Shown here piece by piece: positions 36,531 to 45,116 of a stretch of 64,000 bases of DNA. This DNA comes from Bacteroides fragilis (GTDB taxonomy: Bacteria; Bacteroidota; Bacteroidia; Bacteroidales; Bacteroidaceae). Positions within the stretch are counted from its first letter, which is position 1. Every line of letters starts with the position of its first letter. Position numbers and translations under genes: made by a program. A model generated the notes under the pieces. The model saw nothing but the letters and a program-made list of their open reading frames with translations, did no database searches and was not told the DNA's origin. Location: positions 248,001 through 312,000 of the forward strand of contig NZ_SZUU01000003.1 in assembly GCF_019583405.1 (NCBI RefSeq), read 5' to 3'.

Positions 36531-39218
36531 ATGAAATATATTATATACTTCATGATGATGTTGTATGGTTCATTATGTCATGCCATCGTTTGCAAACACA
36601 TTGTAGAAAGAAATGAAACGAATACTCGTAAAGTGTATCAGATCCAAAGGGATGCTCTGGGTTATATATGGTTTATGAACCATGCCGGAATCAGTCGGTT
36701 TGATGGGACAAAGCTAAAACACTATGAACTGTCGGCTGAAGAGCGAACCGTGGATTATCATATGGGCAATTGCCGGTTGCTTACAGATAATCGGAATGGG
36801 TTGTGGGTAGTTACCCATAACGGATATTTATGGATGTACAATCCATCATTGGATAAATTCGAATGCAGGAATCATCTGGCTATTCCGAATGATGTTTCCT
36901 TTCATTTTCTCTGCGTAGATAACAGTAGTCATATCTGGTTTTCTGTCGGAAACCAGTTGATAGCCTATCAAATACTATCCAATACTTTTCATCGGGTGGA
37001 TCATAGCCTGGCAACGATTTCCTGTATGGTAGAGGTGGCTCCGGGAGAGTATTTTGTAGGTTCGGATGAAGGGCTGTTCGGAATTACAATAAAGAATTAT
37101 GCCGTTGACAGGCAAACCGGAGAATTGTCCGGTAAAAGATGTAGCCGGATACACGAAATACTTTTTCATCCTTATACCCAAAGACTGGTTGTGTCTGATT
37201 ATTCGGAAGGATTAGGGGTATGGGATATGAAGTCGGAGCAATTGGTTGGTACTTGGAACCGGTTTTTGAATAGTCGGATTAGTGGTCTGAGGATATGGGA
37301 TGACCAGACTGTTTTGGTAGCTACGGATGGTGAGGGACTATTTCGTATGGATATAGTTAATCCGGACATTACATCTTTTATACAAACTGATTTTGAGAAT
37401 GATAATTCAATTCGTACCAACCGGATTGCCGACGTGTTTGTAGATGATCAGAAACTTATCTGGGTGGCGGATTATCCGGAAGGTGTATCAATGATCGATG
37501 TGGAATCTCCGGATGATTACAAATGGTACAGGGCACGGTCCGGGGACAGTCATTCACTGACCAACAATCGGGTAAATGCGATTCTGCATGATTCGGATGG
37601 GGATGTCTGGTTTGCAACGGATTACGGTATCAGTTGTTTTCATCCGTCGACAGGCTTATGGAACCGGATTGTTACGCCCCTTTCTTGTCAGATGTATACT
37701 GCATTGTGTGAAGTAAAGCCGGGAGAGATATGTGTCGGGAACTATGTACACGGTTTGTACTTCATCCAAAAGAAAAGTAATTATTCGGTTACACCGTATG
37801 CACATATTTCCGGAGTAAACGCATTGTGCCGTAAGGATAAGGACGGTTTTTGGATTGGAACGGATGAAGGGGTATTGTTTTATTGTCCGGGAAATGACAG
37901 TATCGTGGAGGTAAAACGCTTGTCCGGTTTACACGTTCATGCTTTGCATCAGTCAGGCGATGATTGTCTTTATATTGGGACTGAAGGAAATGGATTAATG
38001 GTTTACCATCCGAGGCATGGGCAGATCGATACGGTTGGTGCTTTAGGAACCGGTAATGTATACGCTGTTTGGTCGGATGGCAACAGGCGGTTGATGGGTA
38101 GCAGTGATGGGTTTGCTTTCTCGGTCGATCTTGTACAACATTCATATCGCAGGTTTCTCAGTAAAGGAATCCGGATTACATCGGGAGCTTTCTTAGGTGA
38201 TGGAAGACATATTCTGGGCACCTATCAAGGCGCAGTTGAGTATGATAAACAAGACACTCGACCGCTGCGTAAAGCTTGTTTAGGATTTTACTTGGATGAA
38301 CTTCGGGTTTTGGACAAGGAGGTGACCGTCGAAACGGAGAATTCTCCATTGGAGAAAGCTCTGAACTATACAGCTACGTTGCGGTTGGAGCACAATGAAA
38401 ATACTTTTTCGTTTACGGCTACTGCCATTCGTTATACAGAAAAGCAGGACATAGCTTACAGTTGGAAACTCGATCATACGGATTGGAGTACTCCGTCTGT
38501 AGATAATAGAATTCGTTTTTCGAACCTTCCTCCGGGTGAATATATCTTTTCAGTGCGGGCGTTATCCATTGATAACGGTCGGCCGTTTGCGCAAAGAAAT
38601 ATGCATATCATCATTCGTCAACCCCTTTGGAAGACAGGTGGAGCTTTCCTTTGTTACGGTCTTTTGGCACTTATATTGGGTTCTCTGGCCGTACGTTCAT
38701 GGTTCGTATGGCAAGACAGAAACCTTTCAAGAGAACAGGTACGGTTATTTGTGAATACGACACGTAACCTTTGCCTGCCACTTACACTGATAAAAGTTCC
38801 TTTGGAATATCTTTATGAAAAATCATCTTCCGAACTTGTTAGCAACGTATTACAACAGATAAAGGGAGTGAATAATTTATTGGCCGAGCTGGAAAATATC
38901 AGTCGTGTTTCTGCTGCTTCGGGGTATCTGTCGCTTGCCGACTATGAGTTGTCCACATTCCTGAAAGAGGTAGTAGCCAGAATTAGAGATTATGTCGGTG
39001 AGAAGGGCATTATGCTCCGTTGGACGGAGGAGCCTGCCTTTGCTACCGTATGCCTTGATCAGGATAAGATGTCTGCTATTCTTAGAAATCTGTTAATGGC
39101 TTTTACAGACAGTATGGATCGAGGTGGTGAAATACTTCTGAGTACTTCGTGTAACAATCAAAAGTGGGAGTTGAGGCTGGAATCTGAGGATAACGGGTTT
39201 CTTAAAAAAAAATTCTAA
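36531..39218 (+). CDS. hybrid two-component sensor, N-terminal part (frameshifted, kinase-dead)
   Basis: An 895-residue fragment of a Bacteroides hybrid two-component system. It has a signal peptide, two seven-bladed Reg_prop propellers (for example DALGYIWFMNHAGISRFDG and DGDVWFATDYGISCFHP), a Y_Y_Y domain, a membrane helix around 700-722 and a kinase core. The H-box histidine is replaced by Arg745 (NTTRNLCLPLTLI), and the second Asn of the N-box is lost (RNLLMAFTDSM). The frame ends just after an A9 tract (39204-39212), inside the ATP-binding domain. Normal proteins of this type exceed 1300 residues, so the rest is the next frame. Confidence 0.75.
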   Translation: MKYIIYFMMMLYGSLCHAIVCKHIVERNETNTRKVYQIQRDALGYIWFMNHAGISRFDGTKLKHYELSAEERTVDYHMGNCRLLTDNRNGLWVVTHNGYLWMYNPSLDKFECRNHLAIPNDVSFHFLCVDNSSHIWFSVGNQLIAYQILSNTFHRVDHSLATISCMVEVAPGEYFVGSDEGLFGITIKNYAVDRQTGELSGKRCSRIHEILFHPYTQRLVVSDYSEGLGVWDMKSEQLVGTWNRFLNSRISGLRIWDDQTVLVATDGEGLFRMDIVNPDITSFIQTDFENDNSIRTNRIADVFVDDQKLIWVADYPEGVSMIDVESPDDYKWYRARSGDSHSLTNNRVNAILHDSDGDVWFATDYGISCFHPSTGLWNRIVTPLSCQMYTALCEVKPGEICVGNYVHGLYFIQKKSNYSVTPYAHISGVNALCRKDKDGFWIGTDEGVLFYCPGNDSIVEVKRLSGLHVHALHQSGDDCLYIGTEGNGLMVYHPRHGQIDTVGALGTGNVYAVWSDGNRRLMGSSDGFAFSVDLVQHSYRRFLSKGIRITSGAFLGDGRHILGTYQGAVEYDKQDTRPLRKACLGFYLDELRVLDKEVTVETENSPLEKALNYTATLRLEHNENTFSFTATAIRYTEKQDIAYSWKLDHTDWSTPSVDNRIRFSNLPPGEYIFSVRALSIDNGRPFAQRNMHIIIRQPLWKTGGAFLCYGLLALILGSLAVRSWFVWQDRNLSREQVRLFVNTTRNLCLPLTLIKVPLEYLYEKSSSELVSNVLQQIKGVNNLLAELENISRVSAASGYLSLADYELSTFLKEVVARIRDYVGEKGIMLRWTEEPAFATVCLDQDKMSAILRNLLMAFTDSMDRGGEILLSTSCNNQKWELRLESEDNGFLKKKF

Positions 39219-39256
39219 ATTATAAAGGCTTCGTTTCGGGAGGTTCTTCCGAGACA

Positions 39257-40273
39257 ATGAGTTGGTTATTTATACGTAAATTAATCTGTTTGCATAAAGG
39301 TAAAATCAAATTTGCTTATAAAGAAGAGCATAAACTGGTGCTTATTTTAATTTTTCCTATTGTCATCCGGCAATCAGAGAGAGTTTCTGAATTTTCCGGG
39401 ATATTATCCGTTCCGGAGGTCTCCACTGGAAATAGTGAGCTGTTGTCGGTTACCGGAGTGCTGCCGGCAGTGGAAACTTCTGAGCAGAAACGTCCGGATA
39501 AGAAAAAGGAGAGACGTTCTCTGGTATTGGTTGAAAGGAATAAGGATTTGTGCAATTATCTTGTGCAAATCCTGATGAAGGAGTATAAGATTGTGTCTGT
39601 TTGTGATGCGGAGACAGCCTTTGAGACTGTGTGTGAACAATGTCCGGATGCAGTACTGGCTTCTTCTGTTCTTACCCGTATTGGGGGTGAGGAACTTGCT
39701 GTTCGGATTAAATCAGATGACAGAGTAGCACATATTCCGGTAATACTGTTACTGAAACCGGGAGAGGATGACCGATACATTCAACGGAATGCCGATCTTT
39801 ATGTGCGGATGCCTTTTGCCATATCATCTTTAAAGACTGAGATTGCAGCTTTGATTGCTAACCGGGAAATTATCCGTAAGAGGTATATTCGTTTGGCGTT
39901 GGGGGTTGAGGCCTCGGGACCTATCGATAAAGAGGTAGAGTCATCAGAAGGTGATCGGGAGTTTATCCGTCAGGTGAGAAGTCTGATTGAAGAGAGGATG
40001 ACCGATTCCGGATTTAAGATTGGTGAACTGAGCGACTGTATGAATATGAGTCGTTCGAGTTTTTATAATAAGATTAAGGAGATAACCGGGCATGCTCCTG
40101 CGGACTATGTGCGTAATGTGCGGTTCAACAGAGCATTGGTTTTGTTAATGAGCAGAAAGTATACGGTGGCTGAGGTTGCGGACATGACGGGTTTCAGTGA
40201 TCCTAAATATTTCGGGATCGTGTTTAAGAAACATTATGGGGGCTCACCAACGAAGTATATAAACAATTTATAG
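39257..40273 (+). CDS. hybrid two-component sensor, C-terminal receiver and AraC output (frameshifted)
   Basis: The continuation of the same protein in the -1 frame; that frame is open from 39206, exactly within the A9 tract. It holds the end of the kinase domain (CLHKGKIKFAYKEE), a receiver and an intact AraC-type HTH domain (about residues 240-338, IGELSDCMNMSRSSFYNKIK and YGGSPTKYI). The receiver lost its phosphoacceptor: the Asp position is Ser136 (ASSVL), the acidic pair is E-R instead of E-D, and the conserved Lys of KPF is Met (MPF). Expression as a separate protein from ATG 39257 is possible but not shown. Confidence 0.7.
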   Translation: MSWLFIRKLICLHKGKIKFAYKEEHKLVLILIFPIVIRQSERVSEFSGILSVPEVSTGNSELLSVTGVLPAVETSEQKRPDKKKERRSLVLVERNKDLCNYLVQILMKEYKIVSVCDAETAFETVCEQCPDAVLASSVLTRIGGEELAVRIKSDDRVAHIPVILLLKPGEDDRYIQRNADLYVRMPFAISSLKTEIAALIANREIIRKRYIRLALGVEASGPIDKEVESSEGDREFIRQVRSLIEERMTDSGFKIGELSDCMNMSRSSFYNKIKEITGHAPADYVRNVRFNRALVLLMSRKYTVAEVADMTGFSDPKYFGIVFKKHYGGSPTKYINNL

Positions 40274-40280
40274 ACCGGCG

Positions 40281-40320
40281 GAAGACCGGCAAGGGAGCCA
40301 CCTTGCCGGTCTTCATTTTA
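40281..40320 (+). terminator. Rho-independent terminator after the regulator
   Basis: A perfect 14-base GC-rich stem (40281-40294 and 40301-40314), loop GAGCCA, followed by ATTTTATT. Confidence 0.88.
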
Positions 40321-40358
40321 TTAACTAATCCGGTCGACTGGATTGAGAGAATTACTCT

Positions 40359-40366
40359 TATCTTTG
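40359..40366 (+). promoter_or_regulatory. -7 element of the dinB promoter
   Basis: TATCTTTG, perfect for the Bacteroides -7 box, about 40 bases before the dinB ATG. The -33 box is weak (ACTG, 18-base spacer). No SOS-type box could be assigned. Confidence 0.5.
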
Positions 40367-40406
40367 CTATCCGAAAGGAGAACTGCGATGCAGAAGGATT
40401 GCAGAG

Positions 40407-41501
40407 ATGAATGAACGTAAAATTATACATATCGATATGGATGCCTTTTATGCTTCTGTGGAGCAAAGGGATCATCCTGAATTGCGTGGTAAACCGCTTG
40501 CCGTGGGGCATGCCGAGGAGCGGGGAGTAGTGGCGGCGGCGAGCTATGAAGCGCGTCGGTACGGAGTGCGTTCGGCTATGTCGTCACAGAAGGCGAAACG
40601 CCTGTGTCCGCAATTGATTTTCGTTCCCGGACGGATGGACGTATATAAATCGGTTTCCCGCCGGGTACATGAGATCTTTCATGAATACACCGATTTGATT
40701 GAACCCCTTTCGTTGGACGAGGCATTCCTGGATGTGACAGAGAATAAACAGGGGATCTCGCTGGCGGTAGATATAGCCAAGGCTATCAAGCAGCGCATCC
40801 GTGAAGAGTTGAACCTGGTAGCATCGGCGGGTGTATCTTATAATAAATTTCTGGCAAAGATTGCTTCGGATTTTCGCAAGCCCGACGGACTTTGTACCAT
40901 CCATCCCGATCAGGCGCTCGATTTCATCGCCCGTCTGCCCATCGAGTCATTTTGGGGAGTAGGACCGGTGACTGCCCGGAAGATGCATTTGTTAGGTATT
41001 CACAATGGCCTTCAGCTACGTGGCTGTTCGTCGGAAATGTTGGTACGGCAGTTTGGTAAAGTAGGACTGCTCTATTATGATTTTGCACGAGGAATCGATC
41101 TCCGTCCCGTAGAAGCGGTATGGATACGTAAATCAATTGGTTGCGAACATACGTTGGAGAAAGATATTCATGTGAAATCGGCTGTGATTATAGAACTTTA
41201 TCACGTAGCTACGGAACTTGTGGAACGGTTGCAACGGAAGGACTTCCGGGGAAAGACGCTGACGCTGAAAATCAAATTTCATGACTTTAGCCAGATCACA
41301 CGGAGCATGACGCAGGCTCAGGAACTGACGAGCCTTGAAAGAATTCTGCCTCTTGCCAAACAGTTGCTGAAAGAGGTGGAGTATGAGCAACATCCCATTC
41401 GGTTGATAGGGCTTTCGGTGTCGAATCCGAGAGAGGAGACAGATGAGCATCGGGGAGTGTGGGAACAATTGAGTTTTGAGTTCAGTGACTGGGTAAAATA
41501 G
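40407..41501 (+). CDS. dinB: DNA polymerase IV (DinB, Y-family)
   Basis: A 364-residue translesion polymerase. The catalytic palm has IIHIDMDAFYASVEQRDHP (first Asp ligands) and LSLDEAFLDVTE (SLDE motif), followed by the helix-hairpin-helix region (FWGVGPVTARKM) and the little-finger domain. The C-terminal beta-clamp motif is probably in ending LSFEFSDW (QLSFEF). It bypasses DNA lesions with low fidelity. A single gene, between terminator 40281 and a lipoprotein. Confidence 0.94.
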   Translation: MNERKIIHIDMDAFYASVEQRDHPELRGKPLAVGHAEERGVVAAASYEARRYGVRSAMSSQKAKRLCPQLIFVPGRMDVYKSVSRRVHEIFHEYTDLIEPLSLDEAFLDVTENKQGISLAVDIAKAIKQRIREELNLVASAGVSYNKFLAKIASDFRKPDGLCTIHPDQALDFIARLPIESFWGVGPVTARKMHLLGIHNGLQLRGCSSEMLVRQFGKVGLLYYDFARGIDLRPVEAVWIRKSIGCEHTLEKDIHVKSAVIIELYHVATELVERLQRKDFRGKTLTLKIKFHDFSQITRSMTQAQELTSLERILPLAKQLLKEVEYEQHPIRLIGLSVSNPREETDEHRGVWEQLSFEFSDWVK

Positions 41502-41610
41502 TTAAAGATCGGGATGCGGGGATGAAATAGTCGGGTGATTGTATCTGTTTAGTATTATTTTTCTTATCTTTGGGAGTGATACGGCATTGAGAACTAATAA
41601 ATTATAAAAT

Positions 41611-42042
41611 ATGATGAACCTGAGCAGATGTCCAATTCTCTTGTTGCTACTATTTGCGTTGTTCTGTAGTTGCCATGATGAAGACAGGGAGGATACACCT
41701 CCGACCGACAAACGAACCGCGAACTTCATTGTGAAATATAACGATGGATCCGGAATACATCCGGATTATAATGCTAAAGTATATATTTATTATGGAATAT
41801 ATTCGATGGATATTGCAGGTTTCCACTATCTTCCGGATGGAGTTCTGGAATATCGCGGACAGGAAATAGTTCCTGATATAGAATTGTCTGCTGATGGGAA
41901 AGAAGATGTGTCACTGTTATTAAATAACACGGAGAAGGTAACGGTCGTGGTTGAGAGTTCCTTTTATGAAGGGAAAATAGGAATAACAAGTTACTCTCCG
42001 GGGGATATGCCCATAAAGGGTACATTTATATTTGGAGGATAG
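41611..42042 (+). CDS. small lipoprotein of unknown function
   Basis: A 143-residue protein with signal peptide and lipobox LFCSC (Cys at about 21), an acidic linker (HDEDREDTPPTDK) and a short beta-rich domain (FIVKYNDGSGIHPDYNAKVYIYYG). I do not recognise the family. A TATCTTTG box at 41565-41572 suits a promoter. A terminator follows at 42135. The acidic stretch after the cysteine resembles a Bacteroides lipoprotein export signal, which favours a surface location. Confidence 0.7.
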   Translation: MMNLSRCPILLLLLFALFCSCHDEDREDTPPTDKRTANFIVKYNDGSGIHPDYNAKVYIYYGIYSMDIAGFHYLPDGVLEYRGQEIVPDIELSADGKEDVSLLLNNTEKVTVVVESSFYEGKIGITSYSPGDMPIKGTFIFGG

Positions 42043-42134
42043 TATGATGACTCGGGACGGCCTCCTGAATGTCTGTCTTCGTTTTATGAATTATAAGGAA
42101 AGGGAGAAGTCGAAACTTCGCCCTTTCTGTATAG

Positions 42135-42161
42135 AGGCTCTGTTTGCCATGAACAGAGCCT
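42135..42161 (+). terminator. probable terminator after the small lipoprotein
   Basis: A ten-base stem AGGCTCTGTT (42135-42144) with AACAGAGCCT (42152-42161), loop TGCCATG, then TTGTTTG. The string CTCTGTT recurs twice further on (42182 and 42205 areas). Confidence 0.65.
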
Positions 42162-42331
42162 TTGTTTGCTACGGATGGAGCCTCTGTTCTGCTTCTGTAG
42201 AGTCTCTGTTTCCGGCAAGTGCTTACTTCATTTGTTTTCGGAGCAACCGGCTTCCGGTGCTTTTCCCGGTTGCATCCGGGGAAATTGCCGGTTTCTCCGC
42301 AAAAGTCCTTGAAGCCGCCGGAATCTGTTTG

Positions 42332-45010
42332 CTACAATCCGTGTATCACTTTCATCAGTTGTTCGCCCAGTCCGATGGTATAGCCTTGTGAAACAAAAAC
42401 TACCCGGTTGAACGTATCACCGATAATAAACATCGGCAAGATGGTGCTGTTAGGCAATTTCATCGATTCGGCAATTTGTTTCTGGATGGTTCCGTTTACA
42501 TCGATACCATAGGTAATGGTCGAAGGCAGTCCGGGGAATTCTGTCGGACGGAACTTCTTATATTGTTCTTCATTAGGGAAAAGCAGTACCATTTTACGGT
42601 CCCATTTTTCGAATTCGCTGCTTAAAGCCGCAATATCTCGGAGAGCATGGTTTGTCGGTTCTTGTCCGGCTCCCAACACGGCAACTACGAAATATCCCCG
42701 TCCGCAAGTCTGAAGAATGCTTTGCGGTTCGGAGGCTCCTATCGGCAGGTAGGTGGATTCGGAGTTGAAATTACCGATCACCTGCACCTGATCCTTACTT
42801 TCGCGCATCACCAGATCGACAGTTGTTGTCTTTCCCTCTTCGATGGTGAAGAAAGTGATGTTGGCCAACACTGCTCCACTTGCCATACGGGTTCCGGTTA
42901 CCATCATGTAGTATCCGGTATCCATGCGAGCGCCATTTTTCAGTAAGTTCGACCAGGTGGCTCCTCCGCCCATATCTACGTCCCCTTCATCGTAGTTCAG
43001 CAATTGGAAAGTCCCGTTGCGGAATTTCGAGAGAGTGAAGTGTGAATAGTATTTCGGATCGCTCAACGAAGGGATAGGCTGGTAGCGGGCTACGAGTGTT
43101 CCGGTCGGTGCCTGTGTCTGCTGTGCTGCTTCAAAATCCACATCGTAGACTTTACCGTTCTTTAGGTCGTTGTCATTGAAACTCCGGTATTGAATTTTTC
43201 CGGTCACTTCGTCTATCCAGGCGGGGATACCCAGACTACGTGCCATGGATACAAAGAAAATGTTACGGGACTTTTCGTCTGCTACCCGGGCTTTCCATAC
43301 TCCCATTGGAGACATCGGAATACGTTGTGAGTTCAGTTCATTGTTGATAGTGATCTCTTTTCTGCACCATTCTACCAAAGCCTGTGGATTCTTTCGGAAA
43401 GCTTCCGCTTCAGTTGCCGGGATCTCTTTCTGGAAGAATGCTTTGTAGGGAGTGATCATTTCGTTGGCCACACGAGGGTTCAGTACGTTGCTGCAGAAGT
43501 CCTCGGAACCGGGCAGACCGGAGTTATTCAGATGATCGTTCAGTACTTCCGAACTAACATCTCTTAAGTCCTTGGCCGAGATTACTTTCAGCAGGCTGAT
43601 GGCCTGACCGGCTTTATCGGCTTTTACGGCAGCAGAAAGGAAATTTGTCAGAGTCTGATGGTTACCTCTGGAAGCTATCAGTAGGCGTACTGTTTCGGTT
43701 TCATCCAGCTTGTTCTCTTTGGCAAAAGTCCGGGCTTGCTCTTCGGTAATGAAAGTGGCTACGTAAGCATTGCGGATGGAATCTTCCTGTGCCATGCGGC
43801 GGTCGTTTTCAGCACGTTGCTCCGGAGTCACTTCGGGCAGGTTGGCACCTTCGGCCGGAGGAACAATATCCAGTGGGAGTGAATAGGTTTCACCGGCGTT
43901 TTTGTCCAGTGCGATCTTCAGTTCGTTATCTTTGCCGAATGACAATTTGGAATAACCGAACCGTCCGTCTTTAGAGGCCCATACCAGCATATCGCCCTTG
44001 CCGGCAGTCAGCGATGCGCGTCCTGCCTTATCCGTATGTTTAGTGGCTACGGTGTAGAATTCAGCATAATTGTACACCTTGAACTCTACAGTGGCATCGG
44101 ATACCGGCTGCCCTTCGGCATCTGTCACCAATACCGAGCCTTTGGCCGTCGGGGCATAGTTGTTGATTACATTGATTTCCGTATAGTTCGGAGTTTCGTA
44201 CATGATTTCCTCTTGTCCGGCATAGCGTCCGAATACTTTGGTATGCATCAGCATGCCACGGCTGGCAGGAGCATTAAACCAGCCCAGGTTCAGTACCGGT
44301 TCCGGTTCGCAGGCGCCGAAAAAATACCATTTACCATCTACCCAGGCTTCTACCCAGGCATGGTTATCGTCGGTATGCGCCCAACGCGGAGTATAAACCT
44401 GCCGTGCCGGAATGCCTACCGAGCGGAGAGCGGCTACAGTGAAGGTCGATTCTTCACCACAACGGCCATAGGCAGTCTTTACCGAAGCGAGTGGGGAACT
44501 GGTACGGGCATCGCTTGGGGTGTAGACTACCTTTTCGTGGCACCAGTGGTTCACTTCAAGCACAGCGTCGTGCAGCGACAGGTTCTTCACACGATCTTTC
44601 AGTTCATTGTAAAATACCCGGCGCGAGTCGTCCAGATTTTCGTTGTTTACCCGGATAGGGAGTACGAAATGGCGGAATACGTCATCGGGGATCTCTTTTC
44701 CCCAAGGCATTTCGCGACGCGCCTGATCGGAGAGTCTGACATTCTCCAGATAGTAGTCACCTGTATAATCCGTCACGTCACCTGTGGGCATATAGGCATA
44801 GAGGAACATCAAAGCCTCCTGTTCGGAAGTGGTGAGTTTTTCATTGAACACTGCGAACAGATCTCCGTTAGGGAGCTGTTGCTTCTTCTTTTCAAAATCT
44901 TGCGTCACTTGGCTACGGTAAGTCTCATCTTTCAGGAAGTGGGACTCACTGCATGAAAAAAACGCAACCGACAACATCGGGATGATTAGAAAGCGGGTCA
45001 GGGTTTTCAT
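42332..45010 (-). CDS. transglutaminase-like lipoprotein with thioredoxin-like C-terminus
   Basis: An 892-residue lipoprotein (lipobox VAFFSC). The transglutaminase core lies near 180-245 with catalytic Cys in YGRCGEEST and His in DDNHAWVEAW; the third residue position reads GACEPEP, with Glu where Asp is usual. A carboxypeptidase-regulatory-like segment follows, then a long helical region. The last 140 residues (YFVVAVLGAGQEPTNHAL, ending GYTIGLGEQL) look thioredoxin-like without a CxxC. The substrate is unknown; peptide cleavage or cross-linking in the envelope is plausible. Confidence 0.75.
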   Translation of the reverse strand: MKTLTRFLIIPMLSVAFFSCSESHFLKDETYRSQVTQDFEKKKQQLPNGDLFAVFNEKLTTSEQEALMFLYAYMPTGDVTDYTGDYYLENVRLSDQARREMPWGKEIPDDVFRHFVLPIRVNNENLDDSRRVFYNELKDRVKNLSLHDAVLEVNHWCHEKVVYTPSDARTSSPLASVKTAYGRCGEESTFTVAALRSVGIPARQVYTPRWAHTDDNHAWVEAWVDGKWYFFGACEPEPVLNLGWFNAPASRGMLMHTKVFGRYAGQEEIMYETPNYTEINVINNYAPTAKGSVLVTDAEGQPVSDATVEFKVYNYAEFYTVATKHTDKAGRASLTAGKGDMLVWASKDGRFGYSKLSFGKDNELKIALDKNAGETYSLPLDIVPPAEGANLPEVTPEQRAENDRRMAQEDSIRNAYVATFITEEQARTFAKENKLDETETVRLLIASRGNHQTLTNFLSAAVKADKAGQAISLLKVISAKDLRDVSSEVLNDHLNNSGLPGSEDFCSNVLNPRVANEMITPYKAFFQKEIPATEAEAFRKNPQALVEWCRKEITINNELNSQRIPMSPMGVWKARVADEKSRNIFFVSMARSLGIPAWIDEVTGKIQYRSFNDNDLKNGKVYDVDFEAAQQTQAPTGTLVARYQPIPSLSDPKYYSHFTLSKFRNGTFQLLNYDEGDVDMGGGATWSNLLKNGARMDTGYYMMVTGTRMASGAVLANITFFTIEEGKTTTVDLVMRESKDQVQVIGNFNSESTYLPIGASEPQSILQTCGRGYFVVAVLGAGQEPTNHALRDIAALSSEFEKWDRKMVLLFPNEEQYKKFRPTEFPGLPSTITYGIDVNGTIQKQIAESMKLPNSTILPMFIIGDTFNRVVFVSQGYTIGLGEQLMKVIHGL

Positions 45011-45116
45011 ACAATTTGTTGTTAAATAAGGCTTCGCTCCTTTTTCTCTCCCGGAGAGAGGGGAGGAGTGAATGCTGTTGGTTTATATATTTGATTATGA
45101 TTGCTTTTTTTGTTTC

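Noticed and set aside
41565..41572. Full promoter for the small lipoprotein gene
   Set aside because: The -7 box TATCTTTG is good, but no -33 box was found at 19-21 bases, so it is mentioned only in the gene entry.
42032..42391. A 119-codon plus-strand frame after the small lipoprotein
   Set aside because: It runs over a terminator hairpin and into the antisense of the transglutaminase gene; no signal or domain.
44036..44956. A 306-codon plus-strand frame inside the transglutaminase gene
   Set aside because: The minus-strand protein has a lipobox and catalytic motifs across the same stretch; the plus frame has no domain.
45046..45060. TCTCTCC-C-GGAGAGA palindrome between yfcC-like and transglutaminase genes
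   Set aside because: Short, and without a T-run in the direction of transcription; not convincing as a terminator.
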